Shown here: positions 1-7,928 of the stretch, piece by piece
Layout: each line of letters opens with the position of its first letter
Numbering within the stretch: the stretch's first letter is position 1
Source: Bacteroides caccae
GTDB lineage: Bacteria; Bacteroidota; Bacteroidia; Bacteroidales; Bacteroidaceae
Direction of reading: 5' to 3'
Assembly: GCF_002222615.2 (NCBI RefSeq)
Contig: NZ_CP022412.2
Coordinates: forward strand, 4,278,001-4,342,000
DNA: 64,000 bases
Position numbers and translations under genes: made by a program
Notes under the pieces: model-generated
Databases searched by the model: none
The model's input: only the letters and a program-made list of their open reading frames with translations
What the model was told of the DNA's origin: nothing

Positions 1-106
1 GCCGGCGGATAATCCCTGCCCCATACAGACAGAATCAAAAGTATACACAATTTCCCCGTACCGGTTTTATTGCGAAGGTACGGGGAACATCAAATGAAAG
101 AAGATC

Positions 107-1867
107 ATGATTGCGATATTGACAGACAAGCCCAATGTGGGAAAAGAGATAGCAAGAATTCTGGGAGCACATACCAGAGAGGACGGATACATGAGCGGGA
201 ACGGGTACATGGTGACATGGACCTTCGGCAACATGCTTTCACTGGCCATGCCGAAGGATTACGGGATGGACCGCCCGGAACGCGGGGACTTCCCGATAAA
301 TCCCGCCCCTTTCAGACTGATGGTAAAACACATCAGGACCGATACGGGATGGATACCGGACATCAACGCGGTCCTCCAGCTGAAAGTGATCGAAAAAGTA
401 TTCGACGCCTGCGAAAGTATCATTGCGGCCACCGACGCCTCCCGGGAGGGAGAAATGGTCTTCAGGTACCTTTACCGGTATCTGGAATGCAGGAAACCCT
501 ACCGCCGTCTATGGATCTCGTCACTTACGGACGAAGCCGTGCTGGAAGGAATGGGCAGCCTCAGGCCCGGCAGCCTGTATGATCGCATGTTTCTGGCAGC
601 GGACAGCCGCAACAAGGCGGACTGGGTACTGGGACTCAACGCCAGCTATGCCCTCTGCCAGGCGACCGGAACGGGAAACAACTCACTGGGACGGGTGCAG
701 ACACCCGTACTGGCAGCCATAAGCAGCCGTTACCGTGAACGTGAGAACCACATTGCCACGGACACCTTTCCGGTTTTTATCAGCCTGTGCAAAAATAACA
801 CCCTGCTCAAAATGCGCTGCACGGAAGAATTCACGGACCGGGAGGCGGCTGCACGGCTTTACAGTGACTGCAAACTGGCCGGACATGCACGCGTCACCGC
901 TGTCAGCAGGCAGATCAGGGAGATAGAGCCTCCAGCCCTCTACAACCTGACCGAACTCCAGAAAGACGCCAACAACTATTACGGAATGACTGCCGGAAAA
1001 TCACTTGAAATCGCACAGAGACTTTATGAGAAGAAACTGATTTCCTATCCGCGAACTGCCGGACGTTTCCTTCCACGGGACGTTTACGACAAACTGCCCC
1101 GTATCATGGAAAAAATCCTGAACAGGAAGGAATTCCGACCGTATGTCAGAAGCATGGGGATCAACATATTCGACCTGCCGGACAAGGTTGTCGACGAAGG
1201 ACAGGCGGCGGAACACCACGCCATCATCATTACCGATACATATCCGGAAGGATTAAACCGGGAGGAGATGCAGCTGTACATGATGATTATCGGACGGATG
1301 CTGGAAGCCTTCATGCCCGCATGCAGGGCGGAATACACCACCGTGGATGCCGTATGTGCCGCACGAAATTTCCGGTGTCATGCATGCCGCATCATTGAAA
1401 AGGGATGGTTCGGCATATTCGAAAGGGAAAGCGTCATTGCAGGAAGGGAATACGGCTTATCCCCCATCCCGCAACTGGAAAACGGGGAGACGGCCGCTGT
1501 TACCGGATGCAGCCTGATACACAGGAAGGACCTGCCCGTATCCGCATATACCGACGCGGAACTGATCACCTACATGGACACTGCCGGACTGGGAACGCCG
1601 GCCACGCGTACAGGAATCCTGCAGACCCTGATTGACCGCAAATATGTACGTTATTCAGGCAAATACATCATCCCCACACGAAAGGGGCTTTACATATATG
1701 AGACGGTACGGAACATGAAAATAGCGGGAACCGCACTGACTTCGGGCTGGGAGGCGCAACTGGCACGAATGGAAAGGGGAAAGCTTACACAGGAAGAATT
1801 CATGAAAGGGGTACTCAAACTCTCGGGAGAGGTAACGGAAGATATCTTCCGGAAATGTGAAAGATAG
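107..1867 (+). CDS. topB: Type IA DNA topoisomerase (topoisomerase III, TopB-like)
   Basis: This type IA topoisomerase of 586 residues should relax or decatenate DNA through a transient 5'-phosphotyrosine break; ICE-borne copies probably serve element processing. The N-terminus carries a Toprim fold (ILTDKPNVGKEIA at the start, ATDASREGE at residues 108-116). The catalytic tyrosine is Y314 in SYPRT. The Toprim acidic motif reads D-A-S rather than D-x-D, which I associate with plasmid/ICE-type copies (from memory). No cysteine-rich zinc-finger tail is present, so it is shorter than E. coli Topo III. A 9-bp hairpin (53-61 with 77-85) precedes the start and an intrinsic terminator follows. The family call is firm; the role in transfer is inferred from its ICE location. 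Confidence 0.93.
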   Translation: MIAILTDKPNVGKEIARILGAHTREDGYMSGNGYMVTWTFGNMLSLAMPKDYGMDRPERGDFPINPAPFRLMVKHIRTDTGWIPDINAVLQLKVIEKVFDACESIIAATDASREGEMVFRYLYRYLECRKPYRRLWISSLTDEAVLEGMGSLRPGSLYDRMFLAADSRNKADWVLGLNASYALCQATGTGNNSLGRVQTPVLAAISSRYRERENHIATDTFPVFISLCKNNTLLKMRCTEEFTDREAAARLYSDCKLAGHARVTAVSRQIREIEPPALYNLTELQKDANNYYGMTAGKSLEIAQRLYEKKLISYPRTAGRFLPRDVYDKLPRIMEKILNRKEFRPYVRSMGINIFDLPDKVVDEGQAAEHHAIIITDTYPEGLNREEMQLYMMIIGRMLEAFMPACRAEYTTVDAVCAARNFRCHACRIIEKGWFGIFERESVIAGREYGLSPIPQLENGETAAVTGCSLIHRKDLPVSAYTDAELITYMDTAGLGTPATRTGILQTLIDRKYVRYSGKYIIPTRKGLYIYETVRNMKIAGTALTSGWEAQLARMERGKLTQEEFMKGVLKLSGEVTEDIFRKCER

Positions 1868-1887
1868 AAGCTATATATAGGAACGGG

Positions 1888-1919
1888 AAATGCAGGCTGA
1901 AAAGTCTGCATTTTTTATT
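1888..1919 (+). terminator. Intrinsic terminator after topB
   Basis: An 8-bp stem (AAATGCAG at 1888 with CTGCATTT at 1906) is followed by a T-rich run, about 20 nt after the topoisomerase stop codon. Confidence 0.75.
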
Positions 1920-1934
1920 TGTCAGACATCTGTT

Positions 1935-2116
1935 ATGCCGCTTTTAGGCGGCAAAGGTACCGGATTACCCCGTATTCGTGTCAAGGCAGCCCTGCGGGCC
2001 GGTCGGCTGAAAGAAAATCATCCTCGCTGCGCTCCGGTATTTTCTTTCGCCAAGCCTTGACACAAAAGGGCAATCCGGGGGAAGGAGGCCTGTAAAATCG
2101 GGAAAACAGATCCCGA
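1935..2116. repeat. Nested palindromic region of the ICE
   Basis: Several inverted repeats are stacked here. A 6-bp hairpin TGCCGC/GCGGCA lies at 1935-1952. An outer arm CCGGATT (1960) pairs with AATCCGG (2072). A 10-bp arm GTGTCAAGGC (1978) pairs with GCCTTGACAC (2054). An inner 10-bp arm GAAAGAAAAT (2009) pairs with ATTTTCTTTC (2039). A small dyad TCGGGA/TCCCGA (about 2098-2115) lies just before the next operon. The run could fold into a branched cruciform of about 120 bp. No coding frame explains it. An origin of transfer, a single-strand origin or a leader RNA are possible; the sequence alone does not decide. Confidence 0.7.
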
Positions 2117-2151
2117 AGGGATAATCATACACTCATAAAAACAACAAGGAC

Positions 2152-2364
2152 ATGAAACAGAAATCCATCGCAAGCATCTGCAAGCCGGCGGTCACACTGC
2201 TGGCAGCCGCAGCAATAATCCTGCTATGCCGCAAAGGCATAATTCCGGTATATACCATCCTGTTACTGACAATGGCGGAAGGCATAATCCGTATTTTACT
2301 AAGGCTCCTCCCGTTCCTGGCGACAATTCTCAGCATTCTGATCCTTATCGGAATGATATTATAA
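2152..2364 (+). CDS. Small membrane protein opening the PRTRC operon
   Basis: A 70-residue protein I do not recognise. It has two hydrophobic stretches (about residues 10-28 and 45-70), consistent with a two-span inner-membrane protein with a charged N-terminus. The ATG follows an A-rich leader typical of Bacteroides. It is first in a run of same-strand genes (2152-6463) that becomes the PRTRC cassette and is 20 nt upstream of the next gene. Function unknown; a minor conjugation or ICE accessory membrane protein is a guess from position only. Confidence 0.6.
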   Translation: MKQKSIASICKPAVTLLAAAAIILLCRKGIIPVYTILLLTMAEGIIRILLRLLPFLATILSILILIGMIL

Positions 2365-2384
2365 ACCCTTAAACAACAAATGAA

Positions 2385-2594
2385 ATGGAAACAAGGAAAT
2401 TCACCCCGTCAGCTCCGGTCGCACCCGCACTGTGGCCGACAACGCGCAGCATCAGGCCTGCAAAGAGAAGATTTCCCAATACGGTTGATGAGCCCAGAAA
2501 CATCGGGTATTATCTCAAGCCACTGCTTGACATCACGAAGCGACCGGACAGAGACGAAATTCTGAAGACATATCTCAAGGAAACCTATGTATAA
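2385..2594 (+). CDS. Hypothetical protein in the PRTRC operon
   Basis: A 69-residue soluble, basic protein that I do not recognise. It is proline-rich at the N-terminus and ends in a charged helix-like stretch. It lies between the small membrane protein and PRTRC protein E, ends about 19 nt before the preferred start of E, and is on the same strand, so it is probably co-transcribed. An overlapping frame at 2380-2565 is also open, so the assignment rests on spacing and a normal-looking composition rather than on homology. Confidence 0.5.
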   Translation: METRKFTPSAPVAPALWPTTRSIRPAKRRFPNTVDEPRNIGYYLKPLLDITKRPDRDEILKTYLKETYV

Positions 2595-2613
2595 CAATAA
2601 AAAAACAACCATT

Positions 2614-3561
2614 ATGTTTTTCCAATCAATTTATCAGATGATGTCGGCAGGCACAGACCTGAACATCAACATCAGGAGAACGGACGGAAAACTGTCCGTA
2701 GCGGTAATGCCCAGGCGTACAACACTCAAGGATGAAGCCGGACAGGCCATCGTGCCGCTCATACTCAACGGCACCCCCATGGAACTGGACGGACAATTCC
2801 TGCAAATCATCACCACACCGCTGCAGAAAGCGCAGGGAATCCTCACCAACCTTGAAACCTTCGAGCAACAGGCACGGCTGACCGCAACACAAGGCAAGGC
2901 GACCGGAACCGCCAACGACAAGAAGACAAAAGAGGCACGTGAAAAACAGGAAAAGATGGAAAAACTCCTCAAACGTGCGGAGGAGGCGTTCACGGCAGGA
3001 AAATACTCGGAAGCGACAACCTGCCTCAGGCAGGCCAAGGTACTCGCAGATACGGACAGGCAGAAACAGATAGAGGCAAGGATACAGGAAGTGCAGAAGG
3101 AGTCGTCACAGGGCTGCCTGTTTCCTGAAACGGATACACAGCCGCTCCCACAACAGCCGCCCGCAAACGGTACGGCGAACGGAAACCGGCCTGACGGACA
3201 AATGCGGATGTTCACGTCACAACCTCCACAACAGCCTGTACAGCAGGCAATCCCGCAAACGGTACAACAACCGGTGCCTCGGCCGCAGATAGTACAGCCG
3301 CAGCCCGTACCACAATATTATCCGGGAACACCGCAACCCGTTCCCCTGCAGCCGCAAGCAACCGTCATACAGACAACCCGGGAAAATACGGGCAGGGAAT
3401 ACCAGTCACCGCCACAACCGGCCACAGAAGCGCTCACTTTTGACAAGGACGATGAAAATGACAGGGAACTGTTGCGTGAAGACCCGTATGCGGAATACAT
3501 AGACTTCCCGCAGGAATGCCGTATGAAGGACGAGACACAGGCGGAGCTTATATGTTGTTAA
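2614..3561 (+). CDS. PRTRC system protein E
   Basis: A 315-residue protein matching my recollection of PRTRC system protein E, a member of the ParB-related, ThiF-related cassette found on plasmids and ICEs. The conserved part is the N-terminal 90 residues (MFFQSIYQMM, then the GTDLNINIRR region). Next comes a charged coiled-coil-like segment (about 110-155), then a low-complexity Pro/Gln-rich region (about 180-270) and an acidic tail. I prefer the ATG at 2614, preceded by an A-rich leader, over an in-frame ATG at 2587 that overlaps the upstream gene. The molecular role of protein E is not known. Its long P/Q linker suggests a flexible adaptor, but that is inference. Confidence 0.8.
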   Translation: MFFQSIYQMMSAGTDLNINIRRTDGKLSVAVMPRRTTLKDEAGQAIVPLILNGTPMELDGQFLQIITTPLQKAQGILTNLETFEQQARLTATQGKATGTANDKKTKEAREKQEKMEKLLKRAEEAFTAGKYSEATTCLRQAKVLADTDRQKQIEARIQEVQKESSQGCLFPETDTQPLPQQPPANGTANGNRPDGQMRMFTSQPPQQPVQQAIPQTVQQPVPRPQIVQPQPVPQYYPGTPQPVPLQPQATVIQTTRENTGREYQSPPQPATEALTFDKDDENDRELLREDPYAEYIDFPQECRMKDETQAELICC

Positions 3562-3582
3562 ACCATTAAAACTTTAAATAAT

Positions 3583-3804
3583 ATGGCACTTGATATCAAA
3601 GGACTCAAAAGAGTATTCATCCTGAAAAAAGGAAATGGCACCCTGACACTGGAAGACCCGGACAGCAGAATGTCCCTTTCCGAAGTGACGGACTTCTATT
3701 CCATAAACTATCCGGAACTGACCACGGCAACCCTGCACGGGCCGGAACTCGAAGAGGACCGCGCGGTATACCGGTTCAAAACCACCATAGGAACGAAAGG
3801 ATAA
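3583..3804 (+). CDS. PRTRC system protein C (ubiquitin-like beta-grasp protein)
   Basis: A 73-residue protein of the PRTRC protein C family, which corresponds to the prokaryotic ubiquitin-like (Prok_Ub) beta-grasp group. The usual features can be seen: alternating hydrophobic beta strands at the start (residues about 8-25), a short helix after DPDSRMSLSEV, and strands to the C-terminus. The chain ends in ...GTKG, a single terminal glycine rather than Gly-Gly. It starts 21 nt after protein E and is followed 3 nt after its stop by the next ATG. With the E2-like and E1-like proteins downstream it forms a minimal conjugation-like set. Conjugation itself is inferred. Confidence 0.85.
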   Translation: MALDIKGLKRVFILKKGNGTLTLEDPDSRMSLSEVTDFYSINYPELTTATLHGPELEEDRAVYRFKTTIGTKG

Positions 3805-3807
3805 GCC

Positions 3808-3990
3808 ATGGCAAAGAAAACAAACCCTAAGAAAAAGGAGGAGACAGCATGCAGACAGCTATCGGAACTACAAACGGAAGACCTGGCACGACTTATTATC
3901 AGCGAGGCCGGATGCACAGACATCAGCCGGGGAACCGGCAGCAGAAAGAAAAGAAGGCTGCCGCCGGCAGGAACCGTAATGATTTTCTAA
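3808..3990 (+). CDS. Small basic protein overlapping PRTRC protein F
   Basis: A 60-residue lysine/arginine-rich protein with a short helix-like core (residues about 17-33). It starts 3 nt after the protein C stop, which argues for translational coupling. Its codon choices look like those of neighbouring genes. The next gene, in another frame, can start inside it at 3849 and would overlap it by about 140 nt. Either both are translated or the downstream protein starts later (4026). Not recognised; no function proposed. Confidence 0.45.
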   Translation: MAKKTNPKKKEETACRQLSELQTEDLARLIISEAGCTDISRGTGSRKKRRLPPAGTVMIF

Positions 3991-4955
3991 CGGGGAGAAT
4001 TCTCCCCGTTACCCCCGATTACTATATGGAGAGCCGCGCGGGAGAAAAAATCAACCTTACGACAAGGGAGAATTTTGATTTCCTGTACCGTTCGGCACTC
4101 AGATACAGCGGGCTTGTCGGCCTCAGGCTTCCTTTCCGCCCGACCAGGAAATCACCGAGGATGAACATCATCAAACTGTACCGGGCAATGGACACCATAC
4201 TCCCGGAGCATGTCAACCTGGAAGAGGAGAACGGAAGGCTGTACTTCTGCCTCTACCGGTTCCATGAGTGGCCGGAGTATAAACTGTTCTGGATACCGCT
4301 GGAATTCACGGAGAGACTGCCGGAAAAACTCGGAAGGATAGCACTGGAATTTATCCGACAGCTCGCCCGACACCATGGCATACCCAAAAGCACGGATACC
4401 AGCTACTACGAAATGGCACACGATTACCTGGAAGACTACAGGCTCTACGACGAAGAGGCGACGGCAGGAGAGATCAGACGCAAGGCCGCACTTGCCAGAC
4501 TGTATGAAAAAGGGAAGGCGCACCGTATACTGAAGAGAATGGACAATCCAAAGGGATTTCTTGCGGACCTGGAGGGGGAAATACGGAAATACCATACAAA
4601 GAAGAACTATGAGCGGGCATTGCTGGAACTGCTCACGGAAGGTACGGCATACATTTCACACGGCAGCCCGAGCATCATGCAATACTCCTACGACTGGGCA
4701 TACGAGGAGGCACCTGATTTCAGGCCGGTGGGACTGGAGACGCAGATCATGGTCACCTGGTCGGTAAAGGACGCCATGAACGACGAAATGGAAAGCTATT
4801 TCAACTCGGACTACCAGGAATCATACGCGATCACACCCGTCACGACATTCCACCTGACGCCGGACACGGAAAAGCCTTTCTCCATGGATGACTTTCCGGA
4901 GCGGTTCTCCCAATGGCTCGCACGCTTCACAAAACTCATTACAAACAACTTCTAA
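3849..4955 (+). CDS. PRTRC system protein F-like
   Basis: A protein of up to 368 residues, in the place and size range of PRTRC system protein F. The body from about residue 60 looks like a normal globular, charged, helix-rich protein with many aromatic residues and no membrane segments. The start is uncertain. The ATG at 3849 is preceded by an AAGGAGGA motif, unusual for Bacteroides, but the first 45 residues are low-complexity and overlap the small gene at 3808. An in-frame ATG at 4026 would give 309 residues, although the stretch just before it (about residues 46-59) also reads like protein. It is followed by protein B after a 12-nt gap. The F assignment rests mainly on context. Confidence 0.6.
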   Translation: MQTAIGTTNGRPGTTYYQRGRMHRHQPGNRQQKEKKAAAGRNRNDFLTGRILPVTPDYYMESRAGEKINLTTRENFDFLYRSALRYSGLVGLRLPFRPTRKSPRMNIIKLYRAMDTILPEHVNLEEENGRLYFCLYRFHEWPEYKLFWIPLEFTERLPEKLGRIALEFIRQLARHHGIPKSTDTSYYEMAHDYLEDYRLYDEEATAGEIRRKAALARLYEKGKAHRILKRMDNPKGFLADLEGEIRKYHTKKNYERALLELLTEGTAYISHGSPSIMQYSYDWAYEEAPDFRPVGLETQIMVTWSVKDAMNDEMESYFNSDYQESYAITPVTTFHLTPDTEKPFSMDDFPERFSQWLARFTKLITNNF

Positions 4956-4967
4956 TAAAACAGGAAA

Positions 4968-5669
4968 ATGAATGAACTGACAATACAGATGCAGCAAATC
5001 ATGCATCCCAGAGCGGTACTTGTCGCCTATGAATGCGAAACGGCAGGTTACTCGATCCCGCGAAGTTATCTCGAACTTAGGCCTGTCAATGAGAAAGGAC
5101 GGATGGGAGCCGGCATTCCGGTAACCTATGAGTTCATGAACTCACTGGTGGAATCATACACGGAAAGCATGAGCGGAATCCCGCACGGACGCATCCCCGG
5201 GAACATGCTCCTGTGCGACTCCAGAAAAGGCCGCGAAAGGTACATATGGTACAATCCGCCGCAGAAGAGAAAAATGTACTTCCAGGACGGGCTGCACATT
5301 ACAAACGGGACATTCAACGTACCGGGCGTCATCTACGTGGTGGAACGGGAATGCATGGACATACACGCCTTCAAGGGAACAATCCCCGAAGAGCGGACAG
5401 AACTGTATCTGGCACCGTTCTTCAATGTAACCGGGGCGGACGTCTGCCTGGGCAACTCATCGCTAAAGAAACCGCAGGACATGGATTTTCATGAATTTCA
5501 GGAATACTGGGAAAAGCGTTTCTGGATGAGCGAGTTCTCACATTTGGGAGGCGGCAGGAACCCGACCCGCAGCAATCTGGTTTCAGTAACAGAACATGTA
5601 CGGAACAATCCGTTTGATTACAGCGAGTTACAACAATCCGGGAAGAAACTTAAAGACATACTGGCATGA
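4968..5669 (+). CDS. PRTRC system protein B (E2-like, prokaryotic E2 family D)
   Basis: A 233-residue PRTRC protein B. In established family terms this group is related to E2 ubiquitin-conjugating enzymes (Prok-E2 family D). The signature ADVCLGN is present, with the candidate active-site cysteine at C160, after a conserved beta-rich stretch that contains the MYF / GTFNVPGV strands. A conserved C-terminal part (residues about 190-225) follows. The gene ends by a 4-nt overlap with the E1-like gene, so the pair is translationally coupled. Thioester transfer from the ThiF protein to this cysteine is a reasonable inference; no substrate can be named. Confidence 0.85.
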   Translation: MNELTIQMQQIMHPRAVLVAYECETAGYSIPRSYLELRPVNEKGRMGAGIPVTYEFMNSLVESYTESMSGIPHGRIPGNMLLCDSRKGRERYIWYNPPQKRKMYFQDGLHITNGTFNVPGVIYVVERECMDIHAFKGTIPEERTELYLAPFFNVTGADVCLGNSSLKKPQDMDFHEFQEYWEKRFWMSEFSHLGGGRNPTRSNLVSVTEHVRNNPFDYSELQQSGKKLKDILA

Positions 5670-6463
5670 AAAAGATTCATTATACGGACAGCTACCTGCT
5701 GAAACCTTACCATCCCGTCACCATCCATGTTGCGGGTGCAGGGGGCACGGGATCACAGGTCATAACCAACCTGGCACGCATGAACGTCGCGTTGCAGGCA
5801 CTGGGACATCCGGGACTGCACGTCACCGTATTCGATCCCGACATTATCACGGAAGCCAACATAGGACGCCAGCTTTTCAGTGAGACGGAGCTGGGGCAAG
5901 GCAAGGCGACAGCGGCCGTCACACGCGTCAACCGTTTTTTCGGAACAACATGGACGGCGGAAAACTGCCGCTATCCCGTACGGAAAACACAGGAAAACAG
6001 GGATGACAGGACAAGGCCGGCAAATATCATCATCACCTGCACGGACAATACCCGCTCACGACTGGAACTGTGGAGATTCCTGAAAAAATACAGGGAGGCC
6101 TCCGTAAACAATGAAAGGGCGGTTTATTACTGGATGGATTTCGGGAATGCGCAAACCACCGGGCAAGTCTTCATAGGTACTGTCCGCAACAAGATACGGC
6201 AACCGGCATCAAAAGAATTCATGCCGGTACCCGGAATGAATGTCATCACCGAGGAGGTGAACTATTCCACAATAGAAGAGAAGGACTCCGGACCGAGCTG
6301 CTCACTGGCGGAAGCACTGGAAAGACAGGACCTGTACATCAACTCCATACTGGCACAAGTCGGCTGTGACATTCTATGGAAGATGTTCAAGGAAGGAAGA
6401 ACCCTGTACCGGGGAGCATATATCAATCTGGACACACTCCGGGTTAATCCGATACCGGTATAA
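5666..6463 (+). CDS. PRTRC ThiF family protein (E1-like adenylyltransferase)
   Basis: A 265-residue ThiF/E1-like protein that should adenylate the C-terminus of a ubiquitin-like partner, presumably protein C of the same operon. The Rossmann glycine loop GAGGTGSQ is near residues 25-32. The DPD...NIGRQ adenylation motif is near residues 54-68 and the ITCTDN motif near 119-124. A candidate catalytic cysteine is C212 in PSCS. The ATG overlaps the protein B stop by 4 nt (ATGA). It is the last gene of the cassette in this window and is followed by a terminator. No JAB deubiquitinase-like protein A and no ParB partner lie downstream; they could be upstream, beyond position 1. Confidence 0.9.
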   Translation: MKKIHYTDSYLLKPYHPVTIHVAGAGGTGSQVITNLARMNVALQALGHPGLHVTVFDPDIITEANIGRQLFSETELGQGKATAAVTRVNRFFGTTWTAENCRYPVRKTQENRDDRTRPANIIITCTDNTRSRLELWRFLKKYREASVNNERAVYYWMDFGNAQTTGQVFIGTVRNKIRQPASKEFMPVPGMNVITEEVNYSTIEEKDSGPSCSLAEALERQDLYINSILAQVGCDILWKMFKEGRTLYRGAYINLDTLRVNPIPV

Positions 6464-6483
6464 GCCATGTGAAACAGACAGCC

Positions 6484-6534
6484 TCCCTTGCCGCCAACAG
6501 TTGCTGCGACAAGGGAAGCATCGGTATTTTTTTT
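6484..6534 (+). terminator. Intrinsic terminator of the PRTRC operon
   Basis: A GC-rich stem with one mismatch (TCCCTTGCCGC region at 6484 with GCGACAAGGGA at 6506) is followed by a run of T at 6527-6534, about 20 nt after the E1-like gene. Confidence 0.75.
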
Positions 6535-6560
6535 CAATCCGTATAAAACCGGAACCGGAT

Positions 6561-7262
6561 TCAGGACTTAATCCGCACTAATCCGGCAACACCCTTTCCT
6601 GTTTTAACCAGTTCGTATTTCTCAAGCCTTTCATACAATTTGCCAAGCGTCCTGCAGCCATACCTTTTCACTTTGAATTTGGGCATCAGCTTCTTCAGCG
6701 CACCTCCAATCAAAGACAGGCTAACCTCCGCCTTACCATCAGCAGCCTGTTCAAAAGCCTTATCAAAGTATTCCATATCTCTTTGAATAAAAAATTCAGG
6801 TGTATTTTCCTGAAAAGGCTTCTCCTCCTTCCGGTCAGCTAACAGAAACCCGGTACAGGAACGTACCAGTGCCACCGGCGTCTTTCCCTCCCCGTAACCA
6901 AGAACCATCAGGCCACTCTCCCTGATACGTTGTGCCAGCAAGGTATAATCCCCGTCACTGGCAACCAGACAAAAACAACCGACCCGCCCCTCATGCAGGA
7001 TGTCCATCGCATCCATAACCAACGCAATATCCGTCGTATTCTTTCCCTGCACAAAAGAGGAAGCCTGCACCATCCTGAACGAATAATCCCTTGCCGCATC
7101 CTTCCAACCGGAAAGTTTTTTTTTAGTCCAGTCACCATATATACGTCTCACAACGGCAGTACCATAGCGAGATACAAACCGCATCACATCTTCCATCTTC
7201 TCGGAAGAAGCGTTATCGCCGTCAATCAAAACCGCGACAAACAAATCTTTTTCTTTTTTCAT
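6561..7262 (-). CDS. NYN domain protein with C-terminal LOTUS/OST-HTH-like domain
   Basis: A 233-residue protein of the NYN (LabA/DUF88-type) PIN-like nuclease family. Acidic active-site residues are visible in VLIDGDNAS (about residues 11-19), TDIALVMDAMD (about 76-86) and VASDGDYTLL (about 99-108). The last 70 residues look like the LOTUS/OST-HTH domain often joined to NYN domains, an RNA-binding winged helix. Metal-dependent RNase activity is expected from the family; the target is unknown. It is convergent with the PRTRC operon and lies inside the ICE. It may act in RNA decay or element defence, but nothing in the sequence proves that. Confidence 0.85.
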   Translation of the reverse strand: MKKEKDLFVAVLIDGDNASSEKMEDVMRFVSRYGTAVVRRIYGDWTKKKLSGWKDAARDYSFRMVQASSFVQGKNTTDIALVMDAMDILHEGRVGCFCLVASDGDYTLLAQRIRESGLMVLGYGEGKTPVALVRSCTGFLLADRKEEKPFQENTPEFFIQRDMEYFDKAFEQAADGKAEVSLSLIGGALKKLMPKFKVKRYGCRTLGKLYERLEKYELVKTGKGVAGLVRIKS

Positions 7263-7319
7263 ACCGAATCCTTAAGCTGCAAAAATATAACAGGTTCCCG
7301 CAAATATAAATAATTGAAC

Positions 7320-7613
7320 CTATTTTTTCTTTCCCCTCTGCCGCAAAAAATCCTGTATTTCCGAACTACGATAAAAATTCTTACCGTTCTCGTCCGTCTG
7401 GTAGTAGCGGATAAGCCCCTTTTCACGGTAACGGGCAATGGTCCGTTGCGTCACGCCCAGAAGCTGCGCAAGGTCACAGTTATCCAGCAAGGTGTCGCCG
7501 TCCAGGCAGTCTTTCAGGCGGTTCATACGGTCAAGTTTCTTTTCAAGGCGATTAAAACCTTCCACCATAGTCATTATCATTTTCTCAAGTACCTCATTAT
7601 CTATATACATCAT
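7320..7613 (-). CDS. Helix-turn-helix DNA-binding protein (excisionase/MerR-like fold)
   Basis: A 97-residue protein with an N-terminal coiled coil (residues about 8-35) and a winged-helix excisionase/MerR-type DNA-binding domain (residues about 40-92: the LLGVTQRTIARYREKGLI helix pair and a YRSSEIQDFL recognition end). Small proteins of this type recur on Bacteroides ICEs as regulators or recombination directionality factors. It is divergent from the two helix-turn-helix genes at 7961 and 8259 and shares with them an intergenic region rich in TGTAAA half-sites. DNA binding is secure; whether it is a repressor or an excisionase is not. Confidence 0.82.
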   Translation of the reverse strand: MMYIDNEVLEKMIMTMVEGFNRLEKKLDRMNRLKDCLDGDTLLDNCDLAQLLGVTQRTIARYREKGLIRYYQTDENGKNFYRSSEIQDFLRQRGKKK

Positions 7614-7650
7614 GGCATATCCTCCATTGTTTTAAAAAGTGATTACCTGA

Positions 7651-7852
7651 ATACTCTTCCTGTGCGCACTACAAGAGTATATTACACTATAATGAAAATT
7701 ACATGCCGGATTCAAAAAAACGAATCCATCTTTTTACATAACATTCTAATTCACAAAGAAATATAAAATAAAAAATTACAAAAAGCACTGTAAAATGTAA
7801 TCCCGGATGTTGTAAAGTTCGGGTACAAATTGTAAATACGATTTACAATTTG
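7651..7852. promoter_or_regulatory. Divergent regulatory region with a perfect 27-bp operator-like dyad
   Basis: Between the divergent helix-turn-helix genes lies a perfect inverted repeat of 12-bp arms (CAAATTGTAAAT at 7826, ATTTACAATTTG at 7841) with a 3-nt spacer. Further TGTAAA half-sites at 7789 and 7811 are spaced about two helical turns apart. A second dyad (ATACTCTT / AAGAGTAT, 7652-7681) lies nearer the minus-strand gene. This looks like an autoregulatory operator array. The rest of 7614-7928 shows no gene. Confidence 0.6.
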
Positions 7853-7928
7853 ACCAGCTATCCGTGAAATCTGACGACATCTGCTGACACCTGTAGTCAG
7901 AGACTTGGAGACAAACTTACCGGCAGCA

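Noticed and set aside
70..582. 170-codon frame inside topB
   Set aside because: Arg/Gly-rich out-of-frame translation of topB; no independent support.
6930..7313. 127-codon plus-strand frame over the NYN gene
   Set aside because: Composition is not protein-like and the opposite strand encodes a recognised nuclease.
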